From Thiohalorhabdus denitrificans (GTDB taxonomy: Bacteria > Pseudomonadota > Gammaproteobacteria > Thiohalorhabdales > Thiohalorhabdaceae): 64,000 bases of DNA. The notes beneath the pieces were generated by a model. It worked only from the letters and a program-made list of their open reading frames with translations, was not told the origin of the DNA and made no database searches. Numbering within the stretch: the stretch's first letter is position 1; each line of letters starts with the position of its first letter. A program made the translations under genes and the position numbers. Below are positions 24,200 to 32,528 of the stretch, piece after piece. The stretch spans positions 124,001 to 188,000 of the forward strand of contig NZ_LJCP01000006.1 in assembly GCF_001399755.1 (NCBI RefSeq), given 5' to 3'.

Positions 24200-25066
24200 A
24201 TGAGTGAAGCACACGGCGGGTACTACGTTCCGCATCAGAGCCACTGGCCGATCGTCGGCTCCATAGGGCTGTTCGTGCTGATGGCGGGATTCGCCTCGCT
24301 CCTCAACGGGGCGAGCTTCGGCCCCACCCTCATGATGGCGGGCGGCCTGATCACCGTCCTGATGATGGTGGGATGGTTCGGCACGGTGATTCGGGAGAAC
24401 CAGCAGGGCATGTACCACGCGCGGGAGGACATGTCCTTCCGCTGGGGCATGGGCTGGTTCATCTTCTCGGAGGTGATGTTCTTCGCCGCCTTCTTCGGCG
24501 CCCTGTTCTACGCCCGGGTGCTGTCCGTGCCCTGGCTGGGCGGGGCGGAGCCCGAGCAATGGACCCACCAGCTGCTCTGGCAGGGGTTCGAGGCGGGCTG
24601 GCCCACGAACGGGCCCGCCGGCGTGGGCGGGGAGTTCCAGCCCATGGCGGCCTGGGGGATCCCGGCCCTGAACACCCTCATCCTGCTCTCCTCGGGCGTG
24701 ACGGTGACCTGGGCCCACTGGGGGATCAAGGAAGGCAACCGGCGGAAGCAGATCGGTGGGCTGGCCGCTACGGTGGCCCTGGGCTTCCTCTTCATGGCCT
24801 TTCAGGTCTACGAGTACGGCGAGGCCTACTCCCACCTCAACCTGACCCTGCAGAGCGGCATCTACGGCTCCACCTTCTTCATGCTGACCGGGTTCCACGG
24901 CATGCACGTGACCGTGGGCGCCATCATGCTCCTGGTCATGTTGGGGCGGGCCATCGCCGGCCATTTCACCGAGGACAACCACTTCGCCTTCGAGGCGGCG
25001 GCCTGGTACTGGCACTTCGTGGATGTGGTGTGGCTGGGCCTGTTCGTCTTCGTCTACTGGCTCTAG
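24200..25066 (+). CDS. coxC: Cytochrome c oxidase subunit III
   Basis: A 288-residue polytopic subunit III of the aa3 oxidase with about seven membrane helices. Family signatures are FRWGMGWFIFSEVMFFAAFFGALFYA (in part), NTLILLSSGVTVTWAHW, TGFHGMHVTVGAIML and the C-terminal AAWYWHFVDVVWLGLFVFVYW. The ATG at 24200, with AGGAAAGGGA upstream, is chosen over an earlier in-frame start that would add a Pro/Gln-rich leader. Subunit III stabilises proton uptake in subunit I. Confidence 0.96.
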   Translation: MSEAHGGYYVPHQSHWPIVGSIGLFVLMAGFASLLNGASFGPTLMMAGGLITVLMMVGWFGTVIRENQQGMYHAREDMSFRWGMGWFIFSEVMFFAAFFGALFYARVLSVPWLGGAEPEQWTHQLLWQGFEAGWPTNGPAGVGGEFQPMAAWGIPALNTLILLSSGVTVTWAHWGIKEGNRRKQIGGLAATVALGFLFMAFQVYEYGEAYSHLNLTLQSGIYGSTFFMLTGFHGMHVTVGAIMLLVMLGRAIAGHFTEDNHFAFEAAAWYWHFVDVVWLGLFVFVYWL

Positions 25067-25084
25067 GGCCGTCCGGCCCCGGCC

Positions 25085-25300
25085 TTACTGGGGCGGAACC
25101 GCGGGATGGGGCGAGATGACGCCGGTGGCGAACCCCAGCATGAGCAGGAGGAAGAGGGCCACGGAGAGCCCCACCCGCACGGTCAGGGCGCGGACGGTCC
25201 GGTCGGACTTGCCGTTGTCCCGGAGCAGGTGGAACAGCCCGGAGCCCAGGCTGGCCACGATGAGGAGCAGGAGGGCGATGATGAATCCCTTGACGAGCAT
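25085..25300 (-). CDS. Twin-transmembrane small protein (DUF2909-like)
   Basis: A 71-residue protein with two hydrophobic helices (residues 4-22 and 45-65) joined by a basic loop (RDNGKSDRTVRALTVR). The arrangement resembles DUF2909 twin-transmembrane proteins found in Pseudomonas cox clusters. A perfect AAGGAGG ribosome site supports the ATG at 25300. It is transcribed against the surrounding oxidase genes and lies between coxC and the SURF1 gene. Role unknown, probably linked to oxidase assembly. Confidence 0.75.
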   Translation of the reverse strand: MLVKGFIIALLLLIVASLGSGLFHLLRDNGKSDRTVRALTVRVGLSVALFLLLMLGFATGVISPHPAVPPQ

Positions 25301-25377
25301 GGGGCCTCCTTGGCGGGCACTCGAAGGTGGTTCCAGTATAAACCTGCACCTCGTTGAGACTACACCGGGGGAGCCCC

Positions 25378-26148
25378 GTGCGCATCGGGCGGTTTGAATT
25401 CCGCCCGCGTCTGGTCCCGGCGCTGGCGACCCTGGTCCTTTTGCCCGGGCTTCTTGGCCTCGGTTTCTGGCAGCTGGAGCGGGCGGAGCAGAAGCGGGAC
25501 CTGCTGGCCGGCTGGGAGGCGGCCAAGGAGGGAGCACCTCGTCCCCTTTCCAGGGCCCTGGAGGGCAAGGACACCGCCCGGTTCTCCCGGGTGGCCGCGG
25601 AGGGGCGATACGACGGCTCTCGGCAGTTCCTCCTCGACAACCGGATCCGGGACGGTCGGCCCGGGTTCCAGGTCCTGACCCCCCTCCGGCTGGAAGGGCG
25701 GGAGGCGGCGATCCTGGTCAATCGGGGCTGGGTGCCCATGGGCGAGGGCCGGCGGCCCCTTTCCGACCTTTCCGTGCCTCGGGGGCCGCAGCGGGTGGCG
25801 GGCCTCCTGGCGGATCCTCCCAGCGTGGGGCTCCGTCTGGGCCCGCCGGACGCAGGCAACGGGGAGTGGCCCCGCGTGGTGCAGTACGTGGCCCCGGAGC
25901 GCGTGGCGGACCAGCTCGGGTATCCGGTGATGGGCAGGGTCCTGCAGCTGGGGGAGGGCCAGGCCCACGGGTACCGGCGGGACTGGGAGGCCCCGGTGTC
26001 CTTCGGACCCGAGCGGCATGTGGGATACGCCGTCCAGTGGTTCGCCTTGGCCGCGGCCCTGGTCACGATCTTTCTGGTGGTGAACACGAAAGGGAGCACA
26101 CCCCGTCATGCAGACACAGTCGCAAACCGGGACAACCTCGGCGCCTGA
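25378..26148 (+). CDS. SURF1-family oxidase assembly protein
   Basis: A 256-residue SURF1/Shy1 protein: an N-terminal transmembrane helix (about 11-32) with the family motif LGFWQLERAEQKRDLL, a periplasmic domain with FLLDNRIRDGRPGFQVLTPL and ILVNRGWVP, and a C-terminal helix with GYAVQWFALA. SURF1 helps heme a insertion into subunit I. GTG at 25378 with GGGGGAG upstream is chosen over TTG 25354. Its 3' end overlaps the next gene by 41 bases. Confidence 0.92.
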   Translation: MRIGRFEFRPRLVPALATLVLLPGLLGLGFWQLERAEQKRDLLAGWEAAKEGAPRPLSRALEGKDTARFSRVAAEGRYDGSRQFLLDNRIRDGRPGFQVLTPLRLEGREAAILVNRGWVPMGEGRRPLSDLSVPRGPQRVAGLLADPPSVGLRLGPPDAGNGEWPRVVQYVAPERVADQLGYPVMGRVLQLGEGQAHGYRRDWEAPVSFGPERHVGYAVQWFALAAALVTIFLVVNTKGSTPRHADTVANRDNLGA

Positions 26149-26731
26149 GCGCGGGAGCCGCGCGCAGCTCTGGCTGCTGCTGCTGGTTTTCGTCGGCCCG
26201 GTGATCGTTGCCGGGGTCCTCTACGCCAACGCCGACCGCTGGCTCGGCGGCACCGCCACCGGCCACCACGGCCAGCTCGTTAACCCGGCCCGGCCCCTGC
26301 AGGGCCTGCCGGTGCTGGATGCCGATGGCAACCGCCTGGGCCTGGAGGCGATCCGGGGCAAATGGACCCTGGTCTACATCGGCCCCGGCCAGTGCGGGCA
26401 GGACTGCAAGTCGGATCTCTACGGTATGCGCCAGGCCCACAAGGCCCAGGGGAAGAACATCGCCCGGGTCCAGCGCCTCTTCATCGCCCGGGACGGGACC
26501 CTCCCGGACCGGGCCTTCCTGGCCGAGGAGCATCCCAATCTGGAGGTGGGGCGCTTGGCGCGGGGAGCCTCCCTGGAGCCCTTTGCCGCCGGAGACGGGG
26601 AGGAGCCGCCAACGGGGATCTACGTGGTGGACCCCAACGCCAACCTGGTCCTGCGTTATGAGCCGGGAACCCAGCCCAAGGGGATCCTCAAGGACCTGGA
26701 ATCCCTCCTCAAGCACTCCACCATCGGATAG
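26108..26731 (+). CDS. Membrane-anchored thioredoxin-fold protein of the cox cluster
   Basis: A 207-residue protein with one N-terminal transmembrane helix (about 21-41) and a periplasmic domain resembling SCO/thioredoxin folds: KWTLVYIGPGQCGQDCKSDLYGMRQ contains a C-x3-C pair where SCO1 has its copper-binding cysteines, and PTGIYVVDPNANLVLRY resembles the SCO C-terminal strand. The equivalent locus in Pseudomonas encodes an uncharacterised membrane protein. It may deliver copper or reduce oxidase thiols, which is inference. No separate SCO1 gene is seen after ctaB. Confidence 0.7.
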   Translation: MQTQSQTGTTSAPERGSRAQLWLLLLVFVGPVIVAGVLYANADRWLGGTATGHHGQLVNPARPLQGLPVLDADGNRLGLEAIRGKWTLVYIGPGQCGQDCKSDLYGMRQAHKAQGKNIARVQRLFIARDGTLPDRAFLAEEHPNLEVGRLARGASLEPFAAGDGEEPPTGIYVVDPNANLVLRYEPGTQPKGILKDLESLLKHSTIG

Positions 26732-26733
26732 CC

Positions 26734-27774
26734 ATGATCGCCCGATCCCGATACGCCCTGCTCGCCCTCCTCGCCGCCGTGCTTGCCTTCGCCGTGGTGG
26801 TGCTCGGCGGGTATGTGCGCCTGTCCAACGCCGGCCTGGGGTGCCCGGACTGGCCCGGGTGCTACGGCCAGCTCGGGGTGCCCGAGGCGGTGGGCCCGGG
26901 CAGCGGCTACGAGCGGCCCCTGGAGGCGGGCAAGGCCTGGAAGGAGATGATCCACCGCTATTTCGCCGGGGCCCTGGGAATGGTGATCGCGGCCCTGGGC
27001 CTGCTGGCGTGGCGGCGGCGCCACGAGCCGGGGCAGGCGGTGGCCCTGCCGGTGGGCCTGGTGGGCTTGGTGGTCTTCCAGGCCCTGCTGGGCATGTGGA
27101 CGGTCACCTGGCTGCTCAAGCCGCTGGTGGTGACCGCTCACCTGCTAGGAGGCATGGCCACCCTCGCCCTGCTGGTGTGGCTGGCCCTGCGCCAGGGGGG
27201 CGTACCGGCCCCCGTCGAGGCATCCGGCCCCTGGCGGAAGTGGGCTCTGGCGGCCCTGGGGGTGGTGGTTGTGCAGATCGCCCTGGGCGGATGGACCAGC
27301 GCCAACTACGCGGCCCTGGCCTGCCCCGACTTCCCCACCTGCCAGGGACGGTGGTGGCCGGAAACCGATTTCGGCGCCGCCTTCACCCTGTGGCACGGCC
27401 TGGGGATCGACTACGAGGGGGGCATCCTCGACAACGCGGCCCGCATGACTGTCCATCTGGTCCACCGGATCGGGGCGGTGGTGACCCTGCTGACGGTGGG
27501 TGGCCTGGTGGTCGCCCTATTGCGGCGGGCCCGCTCCCCCCGGGTGCGGAGGGCGGCCCTCGGCGTGGGGCTGCTGCTCCTGGTCCAGGTGGGCCTGGGG
27601 GTGGGCAACGTGGTCCTCGGCCTGCCGCTGACGGTGGCGGTAGCGCACAACGCGGGCGCCGCCGGGCTGCTGCTGTCCGTGGTGGTGCTGAACCACGTGC
27701 TGCGTCCCGTGGCCCAGCCCGTTCCCGACAACGCCCCGGCGCCCGCGGCGCAGACGGGGCTGGAATCCGCATAG
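26734..27774 (+). CDS. ctaA: Heme A synthase (COX15/CtaA)
   Basis: Oxidises the heme O methyl group to give heme A. The 346-residue protein has about eight membrane helices with the conserved early segment GGYVRLSNAGLGCPDWPGCYG and a matching second-half GGWTSANYAALACPDFPTCQG. Histidines in MIHRYFAG, TAHLLGG, TVHLVHRIGA and AVAHNAGAA fit the four heme ligands. It starts 2 bases after the thioredoxin-fold gene and 12 before ctaB, so it is part of the operon. Confidence 0.95.
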   Translation: MIARSRYALLALLAAVLAFAVVVLGGYVRLSNAGLGCPDWPGCYGQLGVPEAVGPGSGYERPLEAGKAWKEMIHRYFAGALGMVIAALGLLAWRRRHEPGQAVALPVGLVGLVVFQALLGMWTVTWLLKPLVVTAHLLGGMATLALLVWLALRQGGVPAPVEASGPWRKWALAALGVVVVQIALGGWTSANYAALACPDFPTCQGRWWPETDFGAAFTLWHGLGIDYEGGILDNAARMTVHLVHRIGAVVTLLTVGGLVVALLRRARSPRVRRAALGVGLLLLVQVGLGVGNVVLGLPLTVAVAHNAGAAGLLLSVVVLNHVLRPVAQPVPDNAPAPAAQTGLESA

Positions 27775-27786
27775 GAAGGGGAAGAC

Positions 27787-28716
27787 ATGCCGCAAGCACC
27801 GACGAAAATGGCCCTGGTGGGCGGGCAGGTCCGGGCCCACTGGCGGGATTACTACGAGCTCTGCAAGCCCCGGGTGGTGGCGCTGATCGTGTTCACGGCC
27901 ATGGTGGGCATGTTCCTGGCCTCCCCGGGCGCCGTGCCGCTGGGGGCCTTCCTGTTCGGGACCCTGGGCATCGCCCTGTGCGCCGCTTCCGGCGCGGCCA
28001 TCAACCACGTGGTGGACGAGGAGGTGGACGCCCGCATGGCCCGGACCAAGCGGCGGCCGCTGCCCACCGGCCACCTGAACCGGGCGGGGGCCCTCGGCTT
28101 CGCCTTCGCGTTGGGCCTGGCGGGCATGGCCCTGCTGATCTGGCTGGTGAACCCCCTGACGGCCTGGCTGACCTTCGCCTCCCTGGTGGGCTACGCGGTG
28201 GTCTACACCGTGTTCCTGAAGCGGGCTACGCCCCAGAACATCGTCATCGGCGGCGCGGCGGGGGCGGCGCCCCCGGTGCTGGGCTGGGTGGCGGTGACGG
28301 GGGAGGTCCAGCCGCACGCCTTGTTGCTGTTCCTGATCATCTTCGCCTGGACCCCGCCCCACTTCTGGGCCCTGGCCATCGCCCGGTACAGGGACTACGC
28401 CGAGGCGGAGATCCCCATGCTGCCGGTCACCCACGGGGTGGCCCTGACCCGGCTGCACCTCCTACTGTACACCGTGCTCCTGGTGCTGGTCTCACTGCTG
28501 CCCTTTGCCACCGGAATGAGCGGATGGATCTACCTGGTGGGGGCGATGGGCCTGGGGGCGGGCTTCCTGGGCCAGGCGTTGGCCCTACTGGTCACCGGTG
28601 ACGACGCGCGGTACGCCATGCCCACCTTCGGCTATTCCATTTTCTACTTGATGGCCCTGTTCGCCGTCCTGTTCGTCGACGCCTACCTTCCCCTCCTGGG
28701 CGGCTTACTGGCCTGA
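27787..28716 (+). CDS. ctaB: Protoheme IX farnesyltransferase (heme O synthase)
   Basis: Membrane prenyltransferase that attaches farnesyl to heme B, making heme O for CtaA. The 309-residue, nine-helix protein has the UbiA-family motifs [26 protein letters not shown] (in part) near residue 75 and [28 protein letters not shown], with [13 protein letters not shown] in the second half. It closes the aa3 operon, ahead of a terminator-like hairpin and the ccoN promoter. Confidence 0.96.
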   Translation: MPQAPTKMALVGGQVRAHWRDYYELCKPRVVALIVFTAMVGMFLASPGAVPLGAFLFGTLGIALCAASGAAINHVVDEEVDARMARTKRRPLPTGHLNRAGALGFAFALGLAGMALLIWLVNPLTAWLTFASLVGYAVVYTVFLKRATPQNIVIGGAAGAAPPVLGWVAVTGEVQPHALLLFLIIFAWTPPHFWALAIARYRDYAEAEIPMLPVTHGVALTRLHLLLYTVLLVLVSLLPFATGMSGWIYLVGAMGLGAGFLGQALALLVTGDDARYAMPTFGYSIFYLMALFAVLFVDAYLPLLGGLLA

Positions 28717-28746
28717 CCCACCCGGCCCCGCCCTCGGCCCCCGCCG

Positions 28747-28767
28747 ACCCTGTCCCCGGCAGGGTTT
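28747..28767 (+). terminator. Short hairpin after ctaB
   Basis: Stem ACCCTG/CAGGGT, loop TCCCCGG, followed by only TT before a -35 box. Weak but well placed to separate the two oxidase operons. Confidence 0.45.
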
Positions 28768-28793
28768 GACAGGCGGGGGTCTACGCTTATAAT
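28766..28793 (+). promoter_or_regulatory. Consensus sigma-70 promoter for ccoNOQP
   Basis: TTGACA (28766-28771), 16-base spacer, TATAAT (28788-28793): both hexamers match consensus. It is about 190 bases before ccoN. No FNR/Anr box (TTGAT-N4-ATCAA) was seen. A dyad GCATAT-TCTT-ATATGC lies downstream at 28828-28843. Confidence 0.85.
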
Positions 28794-28827
28794 TCCACAA
28801 TGTTTTTGCGGGATCTCGCCGTATAAA

Positions 28828-28843
28828 GCATATTCTTATATGC
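28828..28843. promoter_or_regulatory. Dyad GCATAT-N4-ATATGC in the ccoN leader
   Basis: Perfect six-base inverted repeat with a four-base centre, about 28 bases downstream of the expected start of the ccoN transcript. Candidate operator; the binding protein is unknown. Confidence 0.4.
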
Positions 28844-28981
28844 CGAATCTATTGCCTTGGATTAGGCCATGCGCGTAGGATATTGTTCCGCATTTCCAGG
28901 GTGAGTTATTACTAACCGGAGTCGGCGGAGGCTCCGACGGACGTATATCCAGCCCAAAGAGAACAAGCCGGAGGGGAGACC

Positions 28982-30442
28982 ATGGCACAGGCGCAAGCAG
29001 CAACCGCCGGCCAGACGGGCGTCAACGAGGAGTATAACTACCACGTTATACGCCAATTCGCGGTGATGACGCTGGTCTGGGGCATCGTAGGGATGTTCAT
29101 GGGGGTGTTCATCGCCCTCGAGCTCGCGTACCCGGAGCTCATGTACGCGCTCACGGGTAGCAGCGAATTCCTGAACTTCAGCCGGCTGCGGCCTGTGCAC
29201 ACCAGCGGTGTGATCTTCGCCTTCGGCGGCTCGGCCCTGTTCGCTACCTCCTACTACGTGGTGCAGCGCACCTGCCAGGCGCGGCTGTTCGGCGACAAGC
29301 TGGCCAGCTTCACCTTCTGGGGCTGGCAGGCCATCATCGTCCTGACGGTGATCAGCTACGTCCTCGGCTACACGCAGAGCCGCGAGTACGCGGAGATGCC
29401 CTGGCCGGTGGATATCTTGATCGCCCTGGTCTGGGTCGCCTACTTCGTGGTGTTCATTGGCACCATCATGAAGCGCCGCCAGCCCCACATCTACGTGGCC
29501 AACTGGTTCTATCTCGCCTTCATCGTGACCACCGCCCTGCTCCACATCTTCAACAACCTCCAAGTGCCCATCGCCTGGAACTCCATGTGGTCCTACTCCC
29601 TGTTCTCCGGGGTGCAGGACGCCATGACGCAGTGGTGGTACGGCCATAACGCCGTGGGCTTCTACCTGACCGCCGCCTTCCTCGGCATGATGTACTACTT
29701 CGTGCCCAAGCAGGCCGGCCGCCCGGTGTACTCCTACCGGCTGTCCATCATTCACTTCTGGGCGCTGATCTTCCTGTACATGTGGGCCGGCCCCCACCAC
29801 CTGCACTGGACCGCCCTGCCCGACTGGGTGTCCACCCTCGGCGCCACCTTCTCCATCATGCTGCTCATGCCCTCCTGGGGCGGCATGATCAACGGCATCA
29901 TGACCCTGTCCGGGGCCTGGGAGAAGCTGCGCACCGACCCGATCATCAAGTTCATGGTGGTGGCGCTGTCCTTCTACGGCATGTCCACCTTTGAAGGGCC
30001 CATGATGGCGCTGCAGAACGTGAACGCCCTGTCCCACTACACCGACTGGACGGTGGGGCACGTGCACTCCGGCGCGCTCGGCTGGGTGGGCATGATCACC
30101 TTCGGCTCCCTGTACCACCTGATCCCGCGCCTGTGGAACACCGAGCTGTACAGCACCCGGCTGGCCAACGTGCACTTCTGGCTGGCGACTCTGGGCGTGC
30201 TGTTCTACATCGTCGCCATGTGGATCAGCGGCATCCTGCAGGGCCTGATGTGGCGGGCCTTCGACGAGTACGGCAACCTCGTCTACACCTTCGCGGAGTC
30301 GGTGGAGGCCATGCATCCCTTCTACGCGATGCGGGCCTTCGGCGGGATCCTCTACCTCGCCGGCATGATCCTGCTCACCTACAACTGCTATAAGACCATC
30401 GCTCAGGCCAAGGCCGCCCAGCCGGCCGCCGCCCGGGCGTAA
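28982..30442 (+). CDS. ccoN: cbb3-type cytochrome c oxidase subunit I
   Basis: Catalytic subunit of the high-affinity cbb3 oxidase, with heme b, heme b3 and CuB. The 486-residue protein has about 12 helices. His ligands are seen in [27 protein letters not shown] (with the cbb3-type cross-linked Tyr expected nearby), [15 protein letters not shown] and [21 protein letters not shown] precedes the ATG. It heads ccoNOQP and is driven by a consensus promoter, suggesting substantial expression not solely controlled by low oxygen. Confidence 0.97.
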   Translation: MAQAQAATAGQTGVNEEYNYHVIRQFAVMTLVWGIVGMFMGVFIALELAYPELMYALTGSSEFLNFSRLRPVHTSGVIFAFGGSALFATSYYVVQRTCQARLFGDKLASFTFWGWQAIIVLTVISYVLGYTQSREYAEMPWPVDILIALVWVAYFVVFIGTIMKRRQPHIYVANWFYLAFIVTTALLHIFNNLQVPIAWNSMWSYSLFSGVQDAMTQWWYGHNAVGFYLTAAFLGMMYYFVPKQAGRPVYSYRLSIIHFWALIFLYMWAGPHHLHWTALPDWVSTLGATFSIMLLMPSWGGMINGIMTLSGAWEKLRTDPIIKFMVVALSFYGMSTFEGPMMALQNVNALSHYTDWTVGHVHSGALGWVGMITFGSLYHLIPRLWNTELYSTRLANVHFWLATLGVLFYIVAMWISGILQGLMWRAFDEYGNLVYTFAESVEAMHPFYAMRAFGGILYLAGMILLTYNCYKTIAQAKAAQPAAARA

Positions 30443-30472
30443 GCGGCCTTTCGGCGCGAAGGAGCTCGCTAC

Positions 30473-31216
30473 ATGCGACACGAAAATATCGAGAAGAACA
30501 TTGGCCTGATGACCATCCTGACGCTGATCGTGGTCAGCGTCGGGGGGCTGGTGGAGATCGTCCCGCTCTTCTACATCGACGATACGGTGGAGGAGGTGGA
30601 AAGCGTACGGCCCTTTACGCCCCTGGAGCAGCGGGGCCGCGATATCTACGTCAAGGAGGGCTGCTACCTCTGCCACTCGCAGCAGGTCCGCCCCTTCCGG
30701 GATGAGGAGATCCGCTACGGCCATTACTCCCTGGCCGCCGAGAGCAAGTACTCCCATCCCTTCCAGTGGGGCTCCAAGCGCACCGGGCCGGACCTGGCGC
30801 GCGTGGGCGGGAAGTACTCCAACGAGTGGCAGGTACAGCACCTGATCGCGCCGCGCTCGGTGGTTCCCGAGTCGGTCATGCCCAACTATCCGCACCTGAT
30901 GGAGGAGCTGGACTACAGCCAGCTGCAGGCCCGCATGCGGGCCCTCAAGGCCGTCGGCGTCCCCTACACCGAAGAGGGTGAGGACGAGCTGTACCAGAAG
31001 AACGTGGAACGCTGGGGCGAGGACGTGGCCGAGCGGCTGCACATCCCCAACGCCGAGGAGTCCCTCAAGGCCGAGGCCGAGGAAGGCAATTTCGATGGCG
31101 ATCCGAGCAAGCTGACCGAGATGGACGCTATCGTCGCCTACCTCCAGGTCCTCGGCACCATGGTGGACTTCGACGAGTACAGCGAGCCGGAGCAGGGCCG
31201 CTCCCGGGGCTTCTAG
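30473..31216 (+). CDS. ccoO: cbb3 oxidase subunit II, monoheme cytochrome c
   Basis: A 247-residue membrane-anchored cytochrome c. One N-terminal helix (about 13-35) is followed by the heme motif CYLCH near residue 64, in the family context [17 protein letters not shown]. The Met ligand is probably in [13 protein letters not shown]. It passes electrons from CcoP toward CcoN. It follows ccoN by 30 bases, with AAGGAG upstream of the ATG. Confidence 0.96.
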   Translation: MRHENIEKNIGLMTILTLIVVSVGGLVEIVPLFYIDDTVEEVESVRPFTPLEQRGRDIYVKEGCYLCHSQQVRPFRDEEIRYGHYSLAAESKYSHPFQWGSKRTGPDLARVGGKYSNEWQVQHLIAPRSVVPESVMPNYPHLMEELDYSQLQARMRALKAVGVPYTEEGEDELYQKNVERWGEDVAERLHIPNAEESLKAEAEEGNFDGDPSKLTEMDAIVAYLQVLGTMVDFDEYSEPEQGRSRGF

Positions 31217-31249
31217 AGCCCGGGCGGCCCCGCGCCGCGGGATAGGAAA

Positions 31250-31495
31250 ATGACCGAATTATTCGCATGGATCTCCGAAGCCCTGACGGATATGCAGACG
31301 GCGGGTCAGATCGCCACGGTGATCTTCTTCCTGACCTTCTGCGGCATCCTCATCTACGTATTCACCGGGAAGCACCGCAAAAAGCGCTTCGACAGCTATC
31401 GGTACATCCCCCTGGATGACGAGGACGCGGAAACGGGCAAGGAGAAGTCCAGCGAAGAAGAGCGCAAGGGGAGTGCCGACGATGGCCAGCAATGA
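31250..31495 (+). CDS. ccoQ: cbb3 oxidase small subunit CcoQ
   Basis: An 81-residue FixQ/CcoQ subunit: one transmembrane helix (residues about 17-40) followed by the conserved juxtamembrane segment F-T-G-K-H-R-K-K-R-F-D and a long acidic/Lys tail. CcoQ stabilises the complex. The tail is longer than in many homologues. Its end overlaps the start of ccoP by 14 bases in another frame. Confidence 0.88.
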   Translation: MTELFAWISEALTDMQTAGQIATVIFFLTFCGILIYVFTGKHRKKRFDSYRYIPLDDEDAETGKEKSSEEERKGSADDGQQ

Positions 31496-32345
31496 AAAGC
31501 ATCAGGTCCAGACCACGGGGCATACCTGGGACGGGGACCTGGCCGAGTACAACAACCCGCTGCCCCAGTGGTGGGTGTGGGTCTTCTACGCGACCGTGGT
31601 GTTCGCCGTGGTCTACTGGGTCCTCTACCCGGCCTGGCCCATGGGCGGGAGCTACACCCAGGGCGTCCTGGACTACTCCAAGCGAGCCAAGCTCCAGGAG
31701 GCCACGTCCGAGGCGACCCTGCGGGAGCAGTACCCGGAACGGTTCGACGCCCTGAACAAGATCGCCGAGATGAGCCCGGCGGCCATCGCGAAGGATGAGG
31801 ACCTCATGAACTTCGTGAACTCCTCCGGGAAGGTGCTGTTCGGGGACAACTGCTCCGCCTGCCACGGCGCCGGCGGCCAGGGAGTGGTGGGCCACTACCC
31901 AAACCTGGCGGATAGCGACTGGCTGTACGGCGGGACGCACTCCGACATCCGGCAGACCCTCATCAACGGGCGCAACGGCTACATGCCCGCCCACGAGGAC
32001 AAGCTCTCCGATCAGGAGATCGAGGCGGTGGCCACCTATGTGGGCGACCTAGCCGGTGAGGACTGGGCCCAGGATCCCCAGAAGATCGAGCAGGGCGAGG
32101 AGATCTTCCACGGGGACCAGGCCGCCTGCTACGCCTGCCACGGCCAGGACGCGAAGGGCAACCAGACCCTCGGCGCCCCCAACCTGACCGACGCCATCTG
32201 GTTCTACGGCGGCGAGAAGGAAACCGTGATCGAGACCCTCGTTCAGGGCCGCCAGGGCGAGATGCCCGCCTGGCAGGACCGGCTCTCCGAGAGCGAGATC
32301 AAGATCCTCACCGCCTACGTCCACGCCCTGGGCGGGGGCCAGTGA
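31482..32345 (+). CDS. ccoP: cbb3 oxidase diheme cytochrome c subunit
   Basis: A 287-residue subunit with one N-terminal helix (about 30-50) and two cytochrome c domains, each with a CxxCH: CSACH near residue 125 and CYACH near residue 215. The family segment W-D-G-D-L-A-E-Y-N-N-P-L-P precedes the helix. Met ligands are in GYMPAH and GEMPAW. The ATG at 31482 is chosen by the family N-terminus; it overlaps ccoQ. A strong terminator follows. Confidence 0.96.
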   Translation: MASNEKHQVQTTGHTWDGDLAEYNNPLPQWWVWVFYATVVFAVVYWVLYPAWPMGGSYTQGVLDYSKRAKLQEATSEATLREQYPERFDALNKIAEMSPAAIAKDEDLMNFVNSSGKVLFGDNCSACHGAGGQGVVGHYPNLADSDWLYGGTHSDIRQTLINGRNGYMPAHEDKLSDQEIEAVATYVGDLAGEDWAQDPQKIEQGEEIFHGDQAACYACHGQDAKGNQTLGAPNLTDAIWFYGGEKETVIETLVQGRQGEMPAWQDRLSESEIKILTAYVHALGGGQ

Positions 32346-32379
32346 ATCGGTCCCTACCCTAGCGGTGGGATGGGTACGG

Positions 32380-32410
32380 CAGGCCGGGCATGCGCCCGGC
32401 CTGTTTTGTT
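32380..32410 (+). terminator. Strong terminator after ccoP
   Basis: Perfect 10-base stem CAGGCCGGGC/GCCCGGCCTG, loop ATGC, then TTTTGTTT. It ends the ccoNOQP transcript. Confidence 0.93.
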
Positions 32411-32451
32411 TGGGCACGGGGAATCGAGGTCCGAGCCCGTTGTCCAATGCG

Positions 32452-32480
32452 GTGACCCGGCTTTTATATTAGATTATACT
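32452..32480 (+). promoter_or_regulatory. Candidate promoter for ccoGHIS
   Basis: GTGACC (32452-32457), 17-base spacer and TATACT (32475-32480) in an AT-rich stretch 49 bases before ccoG. A second set, TTGTCC at 32440 with TATATT at 32465 (19-base spacer), is an alternative. Confidence 0.5.
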
Positions 32481-32528
32481 TATATTTAGATCCCAATGCC
32501 CCGCCAGCTTCCCGCGAGAGGATAGCCC

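Noticed and set aside
26208-28601. 797-codon plus-strand frame across ctaA and ctaB
   Set aside because: Gly/Arg/Pro-rich translation in the wrong frame of two well-recognised heme A synthesis genes.
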